From Karstenula rhodostoma CBS 690.94 (Eukaryota > Ascomycota > Dothideomycetes > Pleosporales > Didymosphaeriaceae): a stretch of 64,000 bases of DNA. The notes below the pieces were generated by a model. It searched no databases. It saw only the letters and a program-made list of their open reading frames with translations, and had not been told where the DNA came from. Within the stretch, counting starts at the first letter, position 1. The number at the start of each line of letters is the position of its first letter. Below are positions 54,856-64,000 of the stretch, one piece after another. The position numbers and the translations under genes are program-made. The DNA is taken from the NCBI GenBank assembly GCA_010093485.1, contig MU001505.1, forward strand, positions 1,143,375-1,207,374, in the 5' to 3' direction.

Positions 54856-56507
54856 TTACATGTCTGCCATCTTTCGTTTCTTCCACTCGCGGTTGGACAT
54901 CCCATCATCGCGTTGGATGTACACTCGAGCAGCATCCCAATACGTCCAAATTATGGCTGCGCAGAAAGTAAATTGAAAGAGGATGGCCATAAAAGTAATC
55001 CATGGAGCAACATGCCGAGTGTAGTGCATGAGCTCACGCTTGACGTCCGGCATCTGCGGTAGGTGGAGGCCTCTCATTCCCCACATCGACCAGCAGGCGC
55101 ATGAGTTCATAATGCCCCATTGCGTTATGACTATCATGCCGATGTTCGTAAGCGCAGCAACCGTGTCTTTGCAATACACTGCCCAGAAGAGGCCTTTGGG
55201 TAGCCATAGCTCGAAGCCGCATTCGAGTAGGAAGCTGACGAGCCAGACGGTGAGCCTTATTTCTCTTTGTCAGTGGCAAGGAGTCCTAGCGGGGAAAATG
55301 TCTTACATGACTGTTTGCGGGATGTGACGACAGTTCAAGCCTCGTGGAGGAACGAAATTCGACAGAACGATAGCAGTGAGAAAGCAAGCACCAAGAGCTA
55401 CTAAAGCCATCATAACAAACAATGACATATGCCAGTTGCTGATATCCAGAGACCGTTGGCGACTGCTCCACTTTCTTGGCCTCCAGTTGTTTAGGCCTCC
55501 GTGAATTGCGCGTTGAATCCCTGTATTGCACCACTCACTTTCTTCTCGGTAGGTCGCGGAGGGGCGTCGAGAGAGCTGTCCTTGGACCTGTGTAAGCTCG
55601 TATTCGAAAGCTTGTAACAAGCGCGGAATCGACCCCTCAGTCTGCGAAGCGCCAATCAGGGAACCAAGTACTACTGCCGAAGTGACCCAAAGGTACATGC
55701 CCGAGAACGCAATACTATGCACCTCTACATTCGGCCAATTTCTGGAACTGGGTTCGGAAGAAGCCGCTTTGATGAGAGCAATGAGCCAACCACCGATAAA
55801 AAACACTTCAGCCACAAACACTGGAAGAGACTTGGTGGTTCTGTCGGCCGCCAAACAATTTGCCGTTTCCTCGTAGATATGGCGAATTTCGCTCTCAAAC
55901 GCAGGGTGTCTTCGCGAGGTTACACTAAGAGTTTCTGTGAGCATGCCGCAGTAGTGATGAAGCTCTATACATACTAATCCCTACAGAAGCCTTGCACTTG
56001 GTGCGACTTGCCGCACTCGTCGTACGAAACCATTATGAGAGCCAAAGCTTTCCATGTGAATGCATACTCGCGGTGGTTTTCCTTTAGTCCGGCCTCTTTG
56101 CAAGTATCCTTGGCTAGCTGGGCTCTGGAACGACACATGGCCAGTGTAAACAGGACACTCGTCATGGAATCAATCGGGTCTCCAAGTAAGTGTACAACTG
56201 TCGCTGTTTCAACATTGAAGCCTAGTGGAACTCGTGGAAACTGGACAGCAAGCTGGAACAGCGGAAGCTTCCACGTCACGATTCGAGTCCATATGTCTTC
56301 GATAGGGTAAGGTGTCCATCCCGTCCAAATGGAGTTGGAGGTACCAGTTAGAATCCGGCACGTTTCGTCGGTCAACATTTCAGTTCCCTTGAAGAAGATG
56401 TTGCTGGTCCTGGGACATGTCGCGTTGAGGTATGTATATTTTGCGAACAGTTCTTCAAAGTTGAAACCCCGCAAAGGCCTTCCGATCGTTGACAGGGAAC
56501 AGTTCAT
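54856..56507 (-). CDS. Multi-exon membrane protein, unknown function
   Basis: Three coding blocks: 56507 to about 55980, about 55965-55307, and 55255-54856. The second intron (55256-55306, 51 bp, GTAAGA...AATAAG) is clear and gives QTVMLTVWLVSFLLECGF. The first join is unresolved: the frame changes between about 55985 and 55965 without a normal-sized intron. The N-terminal block has MNCSLSTIGRPLRGFNFEEL, LTGTSNSIWTGWTPYPIEDIW and VSYDECGKSH. The middle has about three membrane segments (FVAEVFFIGGWLIALIKA, LWVTSAVVLGSLIGA, LFVMMALVALGACFLTAIVL). The end has two more with a hydrophilic tail. From memory such proteins form a lineage-expanded family in Dothideomycetes; function unknown. The start Met may be preceded by further exons. 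Confidence 0.65.
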
Positions 56508-57135
56508 CTTGAAAGAGACGTAGAAGTCGACTTCTGATCCTCCAAGTCACTTTGCATCTTCGCTCACAATATAAATATCTATACACTGTTTCAGCCTCGT
56601 GCTGATTCAAACATGTGATCGCGGAGACCATACCTGGAAAACGCCTACGTAAAACAAACAACACGAGGCTGCCAATCGCAACGAGCGTGGCCCAAGTCTA
56701 GCCAGGAAGCTGGACTGTAAGAATCCGCGCAGGTGGCTGTGACACCTGACCAAGTGCACAAGTACAAAACAATGATGTAAGGCCACCGTAATCCAGTATC
56801 ATGAATTCCCTCAACTCTGGATCTTATGTGGTGATTGGAGCCATTATTCCGATTCAGCTCACATGGAAGAGGATGAGAGACGCAGACCATGTGATACACA
56901 GACAAGGCTGAAGCATGGCTAGCCCTCACGCCCTGATGCACCCCTCAGTGGCTGTGCATACCACACCCACACCCCGTAACACAACGGCAGTAGTCTCTTG
57001 AGCTCTGACTGGTTAATGCGCAGTTATGCGCCCTCCTTACATATCTTCCCTACCGATCTGAAGGTTGCGGTATTTTTTCATGACTTTCCAATTGGTCTGA
57101 CTGTAAGGAATTCTCAAACAGTCTGCTTCGTATTC
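56508..57135. other. Intergenic, nothing recognised
   Basis: Upstream region of the membrane protein gene and 3' flank of the PDI-like gene. Frames here are short. Confidence 0.55.
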
Positions 57136-58349
57136 TCATAGCTCGTCGCGCTGCCTTGTCCCACGCTCCGCCTCTTCCGCATCGACGAATTCGGGCGCCT
57201 CGCTTGCCAAAACCTGTCCCGAAGTCGCTTCGCCTTGCAGAATTGTAAGCAGCATATCTTCAACAACCCCTGCGACGATCTTTCTGCCTTGTAGATAAGT
57301 AAAGACATTGTCGTTCATTGGCGCATGCACAGCTAATGCCGGAAACCTGCCGTTTGCGAGTCCAAAGTTCGTGGCCATAGGTCCGTATTCAATCGCGTCC
57401 GCGACACCGAACGTAACATACTGCTCGTATTTCTTCGCGATCGTTGTAAGTTCATGACGAAGAGACGTAGCTTCGTCCTCTGTGGTGGCGAAGATATAGG
57501 CCGAAAGCTTGCCCGGCTGATCGGGTCAGAGATGTTTTAACGTGAGTATGAGGGGGTGGTGTGTTGCTCACTCACCGCCATGTAGGCTTCCATATTCCGC
57601 TCGCTGAAGTCTCCTATCGCCATCTTCGGGGCCGTTGCTAGGAATGCCCCCACGTCTTCTTCAGTAAAGTCTCCCCTGAGGACTTTGTGATCACCATCAG
57701 TATTCTTATAGCATACTATAGATGGTATGGTAACACCCTCCATATCCGCAATTTTCTTGTTTTGCGAATACCCGAAAATGAAATCTTCGTAGTACTTATC
57801 CGCGATGGAGAGAAAAACTCTCCTGGATTCACTCCACTCTTCTGACAGGTATGCAACTATCATTACATCATCGATCTTCTTGAACTCGCTTAGATGTTCG
57901 CTGTCCCTGACATCCGTTACTACGGCGTGTTCGTATTTGAGTAGGAACGACCGAATCGCAGGCTCCGTTTTTCGGCCACGATATCTTTTTAATGTTACCT
58001 CATCCTCTCCAAAACGACCTTTGGCTCTTTCTCTTTCGAACAAGCGTATCGCAGGATACTCGTTCACATCGTACTGTCTACAAAGCTCCACGTCGATGTC
58101 GCAGTCTATCATGATAACTCTTGTGTGTAGTCCTTGGTCCATGTGCAGTCTTTCGAGGAAATCGTAGTGGTTGTGGATGGATTCAGATGCTTGCGACGTG
58201 AAAACCAATAGAACCCGGCTACTTTCCCCAATCACAGAATCAAGATCGATGCCTCTGAAATTTCCCCATAGATGTGTTCGGTTATTGGCGAATGCGGCTT
58301 GAGTTGAAGCAGCAAGCCACAGAAGACGTACGATGGAGGGCAACATCAT
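57136..58349 (-). CDS. PDI-like ER protein lacking the CXXC site
   Basis: Two exons (58349-57576, 57516-57136) give 384 residues. The 59-bp intron has a GTGAGT donor, a CTCTGAC branch point and a GATCAG acceptor. A signal peptide (to about residue 20, LWLAASTQAAFA) leads into a thioredoxin-fold domain. The catalytic WCGHC stretch is replaced by SQASESIH (52-59), with no cysteine pair. The cis-proline is kept (NEYPAIRLF, Pro99). Two more thioredoxin-like domains follow (about 145-240, with VTIPSIVCYKN, and about 243-345, with FGLANGRFPALAVH). There is no second catalytic domain. The C-terminus is RDEL, a Lys-Asp-Glu-Leu-type ER retrieval signal. It should act as an ER chaperone or partner rather than an oxidase. 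The gene is divergent from the prolyl hydroxylase, 336 bp apart. Confidence 0.85.
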
Positions 58350-58685
58350 GTTGCAGCGTAGCCTAAAAATATTGGGGTAGAGCTGAGTAGGATAAAGGAG
58401 AACGTGATATTTCCCAGCGATTTTGAGGGAGCTTTGAAGTTGTTGGGGTCGCAAAAGCCCCACCCGAGGTGCCGATCAGGCACATCTGCCCATATCGCGA
58501 GGTGCTGGAACCCACTTCGTTTCAGAGATGTGACGAACATCCGCCTGAGCAGTATTTCCGCACCGCGTTCGCAATGACTCTTAGACTGTCAGTATCTCAA
58601 CTTGCCTCCTATCCAGTTCTGATCAGTCCCTTGAATTACATTCTCTTCCAGGCGCACGTTCTCAATTGACCGCACAAAAGCCATA
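58350..58685. promoter_or_regulatory. Divergent promoter between PDI-like and prolyl-hydroxylase-like genes
   Basis: The 336-bp interval between the two start codons must drive both genes, which supports shared control. No known element was identified with confidence. Confidence 0.55.
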
Positions 58686-59465
58686 ATGGTCCAGTCATTC
58701 CTCCCACTACCTCTCTGGGCTCTTCTTGTTACAGCGGCCTCGGCCAAGAACTACACATGCCCCAACCACCTTTACAGCGTTCAAATCTTCTCTGAAGATC
58801 CGCTCATCATCTACATCCCTGGCTTCTTAACAGAATACGAATCCCATCACCTCGAGTCTGTGTCCGCGGGACGCTTTACCTCTTCACAAATCGCCGATCA
58901 ATCCGGCCAACAGCACCTGGCTTCAACACGCACATCAAGATCTACATCACTACATAGCGATGAAGTCTCACGTTGCATCGAGGAGCGCGCGCTGCAGTTT
59001 CAAGGTTACGACATTCCGCGCACGCATCTGGAGCCCTTGCAAGCGGTGCAGTATAGCTTAGGAGAGAAATATGCGCCGCACACAGATTGGTTTACTTCAC
59101 CGCTCCAGACGTCCTCAGAGTATGGCGGTAACCGGCTTTCGTCCTTCTTTGTATACATCAACACATCTGATGATATTGTTGGCGGTGGAACACAGTTTCC
59201 ATTGCTCGATGCACCGAACGACGAGCGATGGTGTAAATTTGTAAACTGCGATGCTGGCTGGGAGGACGGCGTTACATTTCGGCCGATCTCTCGAAACGCA
59301 GTGTATTGGCGCAACCTCCGAGGCGGAAAGTCTGGTAAGGGGAGGATAGGCGACCGGAGGACATTGCACTCTGGACAGCCCGTGCAAAGAGGGAAGAAGC
59401 TCGGTATGAATATATGGACGAGGGAGGCTGAGTTGGACGGGATATACCGAAGTGAGGCAGTTTGA
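58686..59465 (+). CDS. Prolyl-4-hydroxylase-like 2-oxoglutarate/Fe(II) dioxygenase, secreted
   Basis: A single-exon gene for 259 residues with a signal peptide (WALLVTAASA, cleavage near residue 20). The P4Hc domain runs from about 40 to 245: IIYIPGFLTEYESHHL, LQAVQYSLGEKYAPHTDWF, and RRTLHSGQPVQRGKKLGMNIW. The iron ligands H132, D134 and H228, and a 2-oxoglutarate-binding lysine at 237/238, are all present, so the enzyme should be active. It would hydroxylate proline in proteins passing through the ER, using Fe(II), oxygen, 2-oxoglutarate and ascorbate-type reductants. It has no ER retention signal of its own. The family is scattered in fungi. Its neighbours are an ER-retained PDI-like protein and a Cys-rich secreted protein. 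Confidence 0.88.
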   Translation: MVQSFLPLPLWALLVTAASAKNYTCPNHLYSVQIFSEDPLIIYIPGFLTEYESHHLESVSAGRFTSSQIADQSGQQHLASTRTSRSTSLHSDEVSRCIEERALQFQGYDIPRTHLEPLQAVQYSLGEKYAPHTDWFTSPLQTSSEYGGNRLSSFFVYINTSDDIVGGGTQFPLLDAPNDERWCKFVNCDAGWEDGVTFRPISRNAVYWRNLRGGKSGKGRIGDRRTLHSGQPVQRGKKLGMNIWTREAELDGIYRSEAV

Positions 59466-59616
59466 AGGGTTGAAGAAAAGATATGAGATGGCTTGCCGAG
59501 TTCAGATCTCGGGAACTATGATCAGCAGAACGGATGGATGTGGGGATCCCGGGGTCGTGGAAGACAAAAGGGAGGCGCCCGTGGATAACAATAAATTCAT
59601 CATATAATGGCGTTTC

Positions 59617-61116
59617 TTATAGCATAATCATCGCAAATCCAATACCAACAGCGCCAGTCATCATAGCCCAGATAGAGATCGTGGAAGGTATAGTAGCTGC
59701 AGCACTTGGCGCCATTTTGTTTGCGACACTCGAACCAGCTGTCGCTGTGCATTGGTCTCCGCAAGAGTAGCCGTTCGGACAGCAGTTCCCACCCAGACTT
59801 GCGGCACAGCTGTACCACGCGCTTGGGCAACTTCCGCCTTGTGTAGCGACACTTGCACCGCTCGGCGCGACAACCACCACTCCATTGGTATTGACGACAG
59901 TGGCGCTTGCGGTAGGTATGCATGAGCCAGTCGTTTGGCAGTCAGAGCCGACGCGACAGCAGCCGGAAGGGTAATATGCGCTGCACACGTAAAATCCGGT
60001 AGGGCAAATGGAATCGGTTGGTGAAGAGGATGCGGGCGGCGCAGATGTGGAACCAGAATCGCTTGTCGGGCGGATGGGCGCAGAAGGAGCCATGGTACTG
60101 GATGGGTCATCACCGATACAAGAAGCGCCTGTTGCACAGGCCCTTCCATTCTGGCAGCAACCCCCTCCGACTGATGCTGGACATGAGAACCAGCCTGTAC
60201 TGCATGTGTGTGATGTTGACGGTGTCGGTGTCGGTGTAGGCGAAGCCAATGTGGAAGAGGAGGATTGTGTAGTCGGGACTACAATGCCCCCGGTTGAGGA
60301 GGCAGCGCTAGATGCTGATGCGCTAGATGCTGATGCGCTAGATGCTGATGCGCTAGATGCTGATGTGGATGATGAAGGCTGGACGTATGTGACGGATGTT
60401 GCGACTGCAACACCTATCGAAGGGTCAGTTCCAATTGCTGTTTTGATCGTCAATCACTACTTACACCCAACACCTGAGCAGCTGTATCCTTGCAGGCAGC
60501 AACCTCCGTTCGGGGACTCTGGGCAGCTGGTATAACCTTCATCAGTGTTACAACTTATACCTCCACTACAACTTGATCCGCTCGGACAGCAACCCACAGG
60601 CCCGAATCCCTGGTCAGATATCTTTACGCATGTAGTTCCCGTGCCGCAGCAACTGTTCGATTGTCCGATAGACGAGCAATCGTTCGTACCGGTGGGACAC
60701 TTGAAGCCGCGCTTCAAGAGCACATCTCTCGCCCGAAATCTTAGGTACGAGTCGAGCTGTAAGCCTTCCTCGACCGGTCGCAACGCTGCCTCGAATTGCC
60801 CCGTTATATTCGCCAGCTCTCTGCGATCGGCATTTGACGACTTGCTTTCCTCATAATTCTTTATATCCGACTCAAATATCCAATTGTCAAACATAAACAT
60901 CTCGCCTGCATCGCTGCTCATCTTCTTCACACCAATTGGTTTCTCTTTTCTTATTCTCTCCTGTATGTTCAAACTGCGCTTTACGTGGACCTCGTCCTCC
61001 GGAAAATATTTCATGTGCTTCGGCAGGTTGTGCGGCCATTGAGGTTCGGCGGTGGCAGACGTAGCGCAGAGGAGTAGGATGGTAGGTGGAAGCGCGAGCA
61101 GGCTGGGTAACATCAT
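59617..61116 (-). CDS. Cys-rich Ser/Thr-rich surface protein, probably GPI-anchored
   Basis: Two exons (61116-60465, 60413-59617) give 482 residues. The 51-bp intron has a GTAAGT donor, an AACTGAC branch point and a CGATAG acceptor, and joins GVG-C to VAVATSVTY. The N-terminus MMLPSLLALPPTILLLCATSATA is a signal peptide. A charged region runs to about residue 140. Repeated Cys-rich motifs follow (FKCPTGTNDCSS, SCCGTGTTC, GCCPSGSSC, GCCLQGYSC, GCCQNGRAC, GCCRVGSDC, CCPNGYSC), separated by Ser/Ala and Pro/Thr linkers. The C-terminus is a hydrophobic GPI-attachment type tail (STISIWAMMTGAVGIGFAMIML). Likely a cell-wall or plasma-membrane protein of unknown role. It converges with the prolyl hydroxylase gene, 152 bp apart. 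Confidence 0.85.
60305..60364. repeat. 15-bp tandem repeat (x4) inside the Cys-rich gene
   Basis: Four perfect copies of gcgctagatgctgat stand in frame in exon 2. On the coding strand they give a Ser-Ala linker (SASSASASSASASSAS). The lack of synonymous changes suggests a recent expansion. Confidence 0.9.
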
Positions 61117-61923
61117 GACTGTTCGTAAGGGCTGCAACGCCAGAATGGTAGTACGAATGTTTAAAGGGCCTAGATGTGAGGTAGATATGCAGGTGGTCAA
61201 AAGGCGGTGGTAGGGACGAAGCTTGGTCCCGCTGATATGATATCACTTCTGGAGTGGTTGGGCGGATGTTTAGCCTCGAGAAATTGCCGAGGCTGGGATG
61301 CGTTGGCGACACGATGTCTGTGCCGTGGCAACGTGTACAAGGTACATCCTAAGAGCTTGACTCAAGTCACACGTAAAGAAACAAGGATCTCGAAGCAAAC
61401 GATGCGATGGATCTAAGTAAGAAAAGACGTGAAAGATATCATTCCGTTCCGTTCATTCCGAATTCTTGGCACGTGAGTACGGTAACGCAGCTAGCTTGCT
61501 CAAGCTATACAAGCGCGGGGCAAGGGTCTATCGCAAATACTGATGTACAGCCGTGTAATGATGTGCATCGTGGAATCGTTGATAGTTCTGCTATACGTTG
61601 TGCATCTGCACAGCTATGTAAGTCTCAAGATGGTAAGAGATTACTGCAAGGTCGTCAATATGGCAACAGCGCCGCTGTACAAGTAGTCGACGGCGTGAGC
61701 AATGCGTAAAGCTGAAACAATACTCAATTTAGTCGAAAGCAGGCTGCATACAAGGTCACTCTATCCGGTGGAAAGGTTCGTCGCTTTGGAGAGACGCTCG
61801 CTTGCTCTTCCCTGGGACATATAACTATTCCAAATGCGGCTAGTCATCCTAAACTTCCCCTCCATAGTGGTTCTTCTCACCAATGTATCAATTGTACGCC
61901 GCACTCAGTTCGACGACCTAGCC
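61117..61923. other. Intergenic, divergent upstream regions
   Basis: About 800 bp between the Cys-rich gene and EFM6. It holds both promoters. Frames of up to 100 codons are present but show no coding character. Confidence 0.6.
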
Positions 61924-62793
61924 ATGTCCGATAGCGAAGACAACGGCGTCTTCGGTGTGAGCGAGGACCTCGTTCCGCCTGCCGTGATGAAGTCTGCCGG
62001 GGTTTCAGAAGTGGACTTTGACGGACTATTATCGCCACCACTGAAGCTTCAGGAAGATCTGACGAATGGCTGCGGTGGACAATTGTGGCCGGCGGGCATG
62101 GTGTTAAGCAAGTACATGCTGAGAAAGCATAGAAGTGATCTGATTGGGAAAGAAGTGTAATGTTCCTCGTGAACCGTGATGATGTGCAGCTGACGTGATT
62201 TAGTATTGAGCTCGGTGCTGGTGGTGGTCTTGTTGGGTATGTCCTTCTCAATCTTACTGAATCTAGACACCATATGCGTAGTCAGAACATCCAAGTTTGA
62301 TCTCTGACATGCTACAGCCTCGCCGTAGCCATCGGCTGTGAAACCGATACGACTCTGCATATCACGGATCAAGAACCCATGTTCGAGTTGATGAAGCGGA
62401 ACATCGCCCTCAACAACCTTACGTCGAAAGTCTCCGCTACGACCTATGACTGGGGCGCGCCTACCCCGTCTAGTCTGCCAAAGCACCCAGACATCATCCT
62501 AGCCGCCGATTGTGTTTACTTCGAGCCAGCATTTCCATTGCTACAGGAGACGCTCAAGGATTTGATCGGAGAAACGACCTTATGCTACTTCTGTTTCAAG
62601 AAGAGGAGGAGAGCAGATATGCAGTTCATGAAAGTGGCGAAGAAGATGTTCGATGTGAAGGAAGTGGAGGATGATCCAGACACGGAGGTCTACTCGAGAC
62701 AAAGCTTGTTCTTGTAAGTTTACTCTAAATCACCTCCAGTTTTGAATGTCTTTGCTGATCTCGCCTAGGTACCGTATCACTAAGAAGGCTTGA
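61924..62793 (+). CDS. EFM6: Protein-lysine N-methyltransferase EFM6 family
   Basis: Four exons (61924-62156, 62204-62236, 62318-62713, 62769-62793) give 228 residues. Introns are 47, 81 and 55 bp, all with GT...AG. Splicing joins LIGKEV to IELGAGGGLVGLAVAIGC, the SAM-binding motif I, and ends in SLFLYRITKKA. The upstream motif GCGGQLWPAGMVLSKYML and the later DIILAADCVYFEPAFPLL (the DxxY motif of the METTL21-like group) identify the family. In yeast, Efm6 methylates translation elongation factor eEF1A at a lysine; the same substrate is likely here. Exon 2 is only 33 bp. The ATG chosen is the first in frame with a good context after a non-conserved upstream extension. Confidence 0.88.
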
Positions 62794-64000
62794 AGCAGCC
62801 CTGCCAGTAGGGGTGAGACACGGTCAACAAAACAAAAAAAAAAAAACATGAATAGCTCGTCTTTGCGGCGTCGTCCGTTTCTTTCACATGATATATGTGC
62901 TTTACCTGGAAGAGACCGTATGACTATAAACACATGTGCGTTTTTTGTAAGTGCGAGCGAAAATCAGAGGTTTGTTGCGATACGTGCACAATTGTTCAAC
63001 AAGGCGGTCAGGTACTTACGATTCGCGCAAGCTGCTTGAACGCAGCTTCAATGCAAGAGCGGCCCTATCAGGATACTCGAATAATACGCAAAGGGTTCCC
63101 TGAAACGAGCATTCGTCGCATGTTTACATGCAGAGACAGTGCAGCGTCCGATCCACATATGCACCTAGTGTAGCGGAGCGATGAGTGATATATCAGTTTC
63201 CCAGAAGAATCTGCGCGCAGTTGCTCCAACAATCTTTCTTGCTCTCTATTTATTGCTCGATTCAGCTTAAAACCACCGAATGTCCTCCTCGGCTCCAATT
63301 CCTCTGCAAGATGCTTGCGACGGGCACACCCATAAACCCAAATGAGATACATACCTACATTCTTATGCCAAAGTATTGGAAGGGGGCATAACTGATGTTG
63401 CACCCGCGTTATTAGCCAAGAACTTGTATGTTATCACGGCAGGTGGACTTGGCTAATGCATCGAAGCGCTTGATCGCATTAATCCCAATACTCGACGAAG
63501 AAGCAGTAAGAACTTTATATCTCGACAGTCAGTGTGCGGGCCACTATCAAAAGTGCACCTTCAACTCGAAGTTCAGGAACTTCGTGCGCAACTCAACATC
63601 AAAACGAACAACGCAAGATTTTTATCAAGAGTATCCAGTGAGCTGCGGCGGGAGAAAGGTAGAGCTCTCGTGAACTGGGACAATCTGATTGACATCGCCG
63701 GGTGAAAACGATGGTATTGAGAGCCTATCATGCCAATTCTCATCTGAATGGAGTCTGAATGGAGTGGGTAGCAGTGGCTGAGTACGACCCGTATCGTACA
63801 ACAGCTGCGACTTATAGTGGCAGAGGAATTCCACAGCTACAGCAATGTCGACACTTCCTACTTTGGTCTGCTGTCCAACGCGCATGAATCCAGATTCTGA
63901 CCTAAAAAGTCTATGGATAGCCCGCATTCAACAATGAAAGGTTGTATACAGGGTATTGAAGCTATGAAGACAGTATAGTACAGAGGAGTTAGCTCTAAGC
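62794..64000. other. 1.2-kb window end without a recognised gene
   Basis: Short overlapping frames on both strands. A plus-strand segment at 63564-63705 ends in SELRREKGRALVNWDNLIDIAG and looks like a coiled-coil protein fragment, but there is no start and no family match. A minus frame (63625-63927) overlaps it. A gene continuing beyond the window cannot be excluded. Confidence 0.5.

Overview
The window is eukaryotic and fits a filamentous ascomycete, most likely a Dothideomycete (probably Pleosporales). Genes carry short introns (46-101 bp, one of 262 bp) with GT/AG ends and CTNAC-type branch points. The families are typical of such fungi: HET, 2EXR/F-box-like, DUF1996, ICE2 and a monocarboxylate-type MFS. 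The first 17 kb is an extremely AT-rich block of the kind left by repeat-induced point mutation (RIP). The species cannot be named from sequence alone.

Region 1 (1-17283) is a gene-free AT island made of decayed, nested repeats, with an 815-base assembly gap. Reading through the stops on the minus strand still shows a Ty3/Gypsy integrase and reverse transcriptase (about 3480-5905), a Ty1/Copia polyprotein end (about 5960-7290) and a second Gypsy reverse transcriptase piece (12478-13260). The nest is enclosed by 382-bp inverted repeats (2739-3120 and 16677-17058). A 430-bp inverted-repeat element at 8900-9329 has one arm free of RIP and one fully mutated arm. The change to balanced composition at about 17283 is abrupt, and a methyltransferase gene starts 200 bp beyond it.

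Region 2 (17485-31300) is gene-poor. It holds the methyltransferase, an MFS transporter, a 4.2-kb stretch without genes containing a gapped minisatellite, a C2H2 zinc-finger regulator, another 3-kb empty stretch and two broken 2EXR-type genes in tandem.

Region 3 (31577-38366) has an F-box protein, a DUF7025-type AAA ATPase, a small AT-rich palindromic island and a HET-domain gene.

Region 4 (39188-53074) is a dense housekeeping block: ICE2, MYG1, a secreted DUF1996 protein, ethanolamine-phosphate cytidylyltransferase, a fungal protein resembling yeast Rgl1/YPL066W, the NatA catalytic subunit and an Alba-like protein. ICE2 and ECT1 both concern ER membrane and phospholipid biology.

Region 5 (53108-62793) has two small hypothetical genes, a multi-exon membrane protein, then a run of secretory-pathway genes: a PDI-like protein without the CXXC active site but ending in RDEL, a divergently transcribed prolyl-4-hydroxylase-like dioxygenase with a signal peptide, and a Cys-rich probable GPI-anchored protein. 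The lysine methyltransferase EFM6 follows. The hydroxylase/PDI pair resembles the alpha and beta subunits of animal prolyl 4-hydroxylase and is the most interesting functional hypothesis here. The last 1.2 kb holds no gene I can support.

Gene models were spliced by eye from reading frames, splice consensus and family alignment from memory. Starts were moved to the first plausible ATG where the longest open frame began with GTG or TTG.
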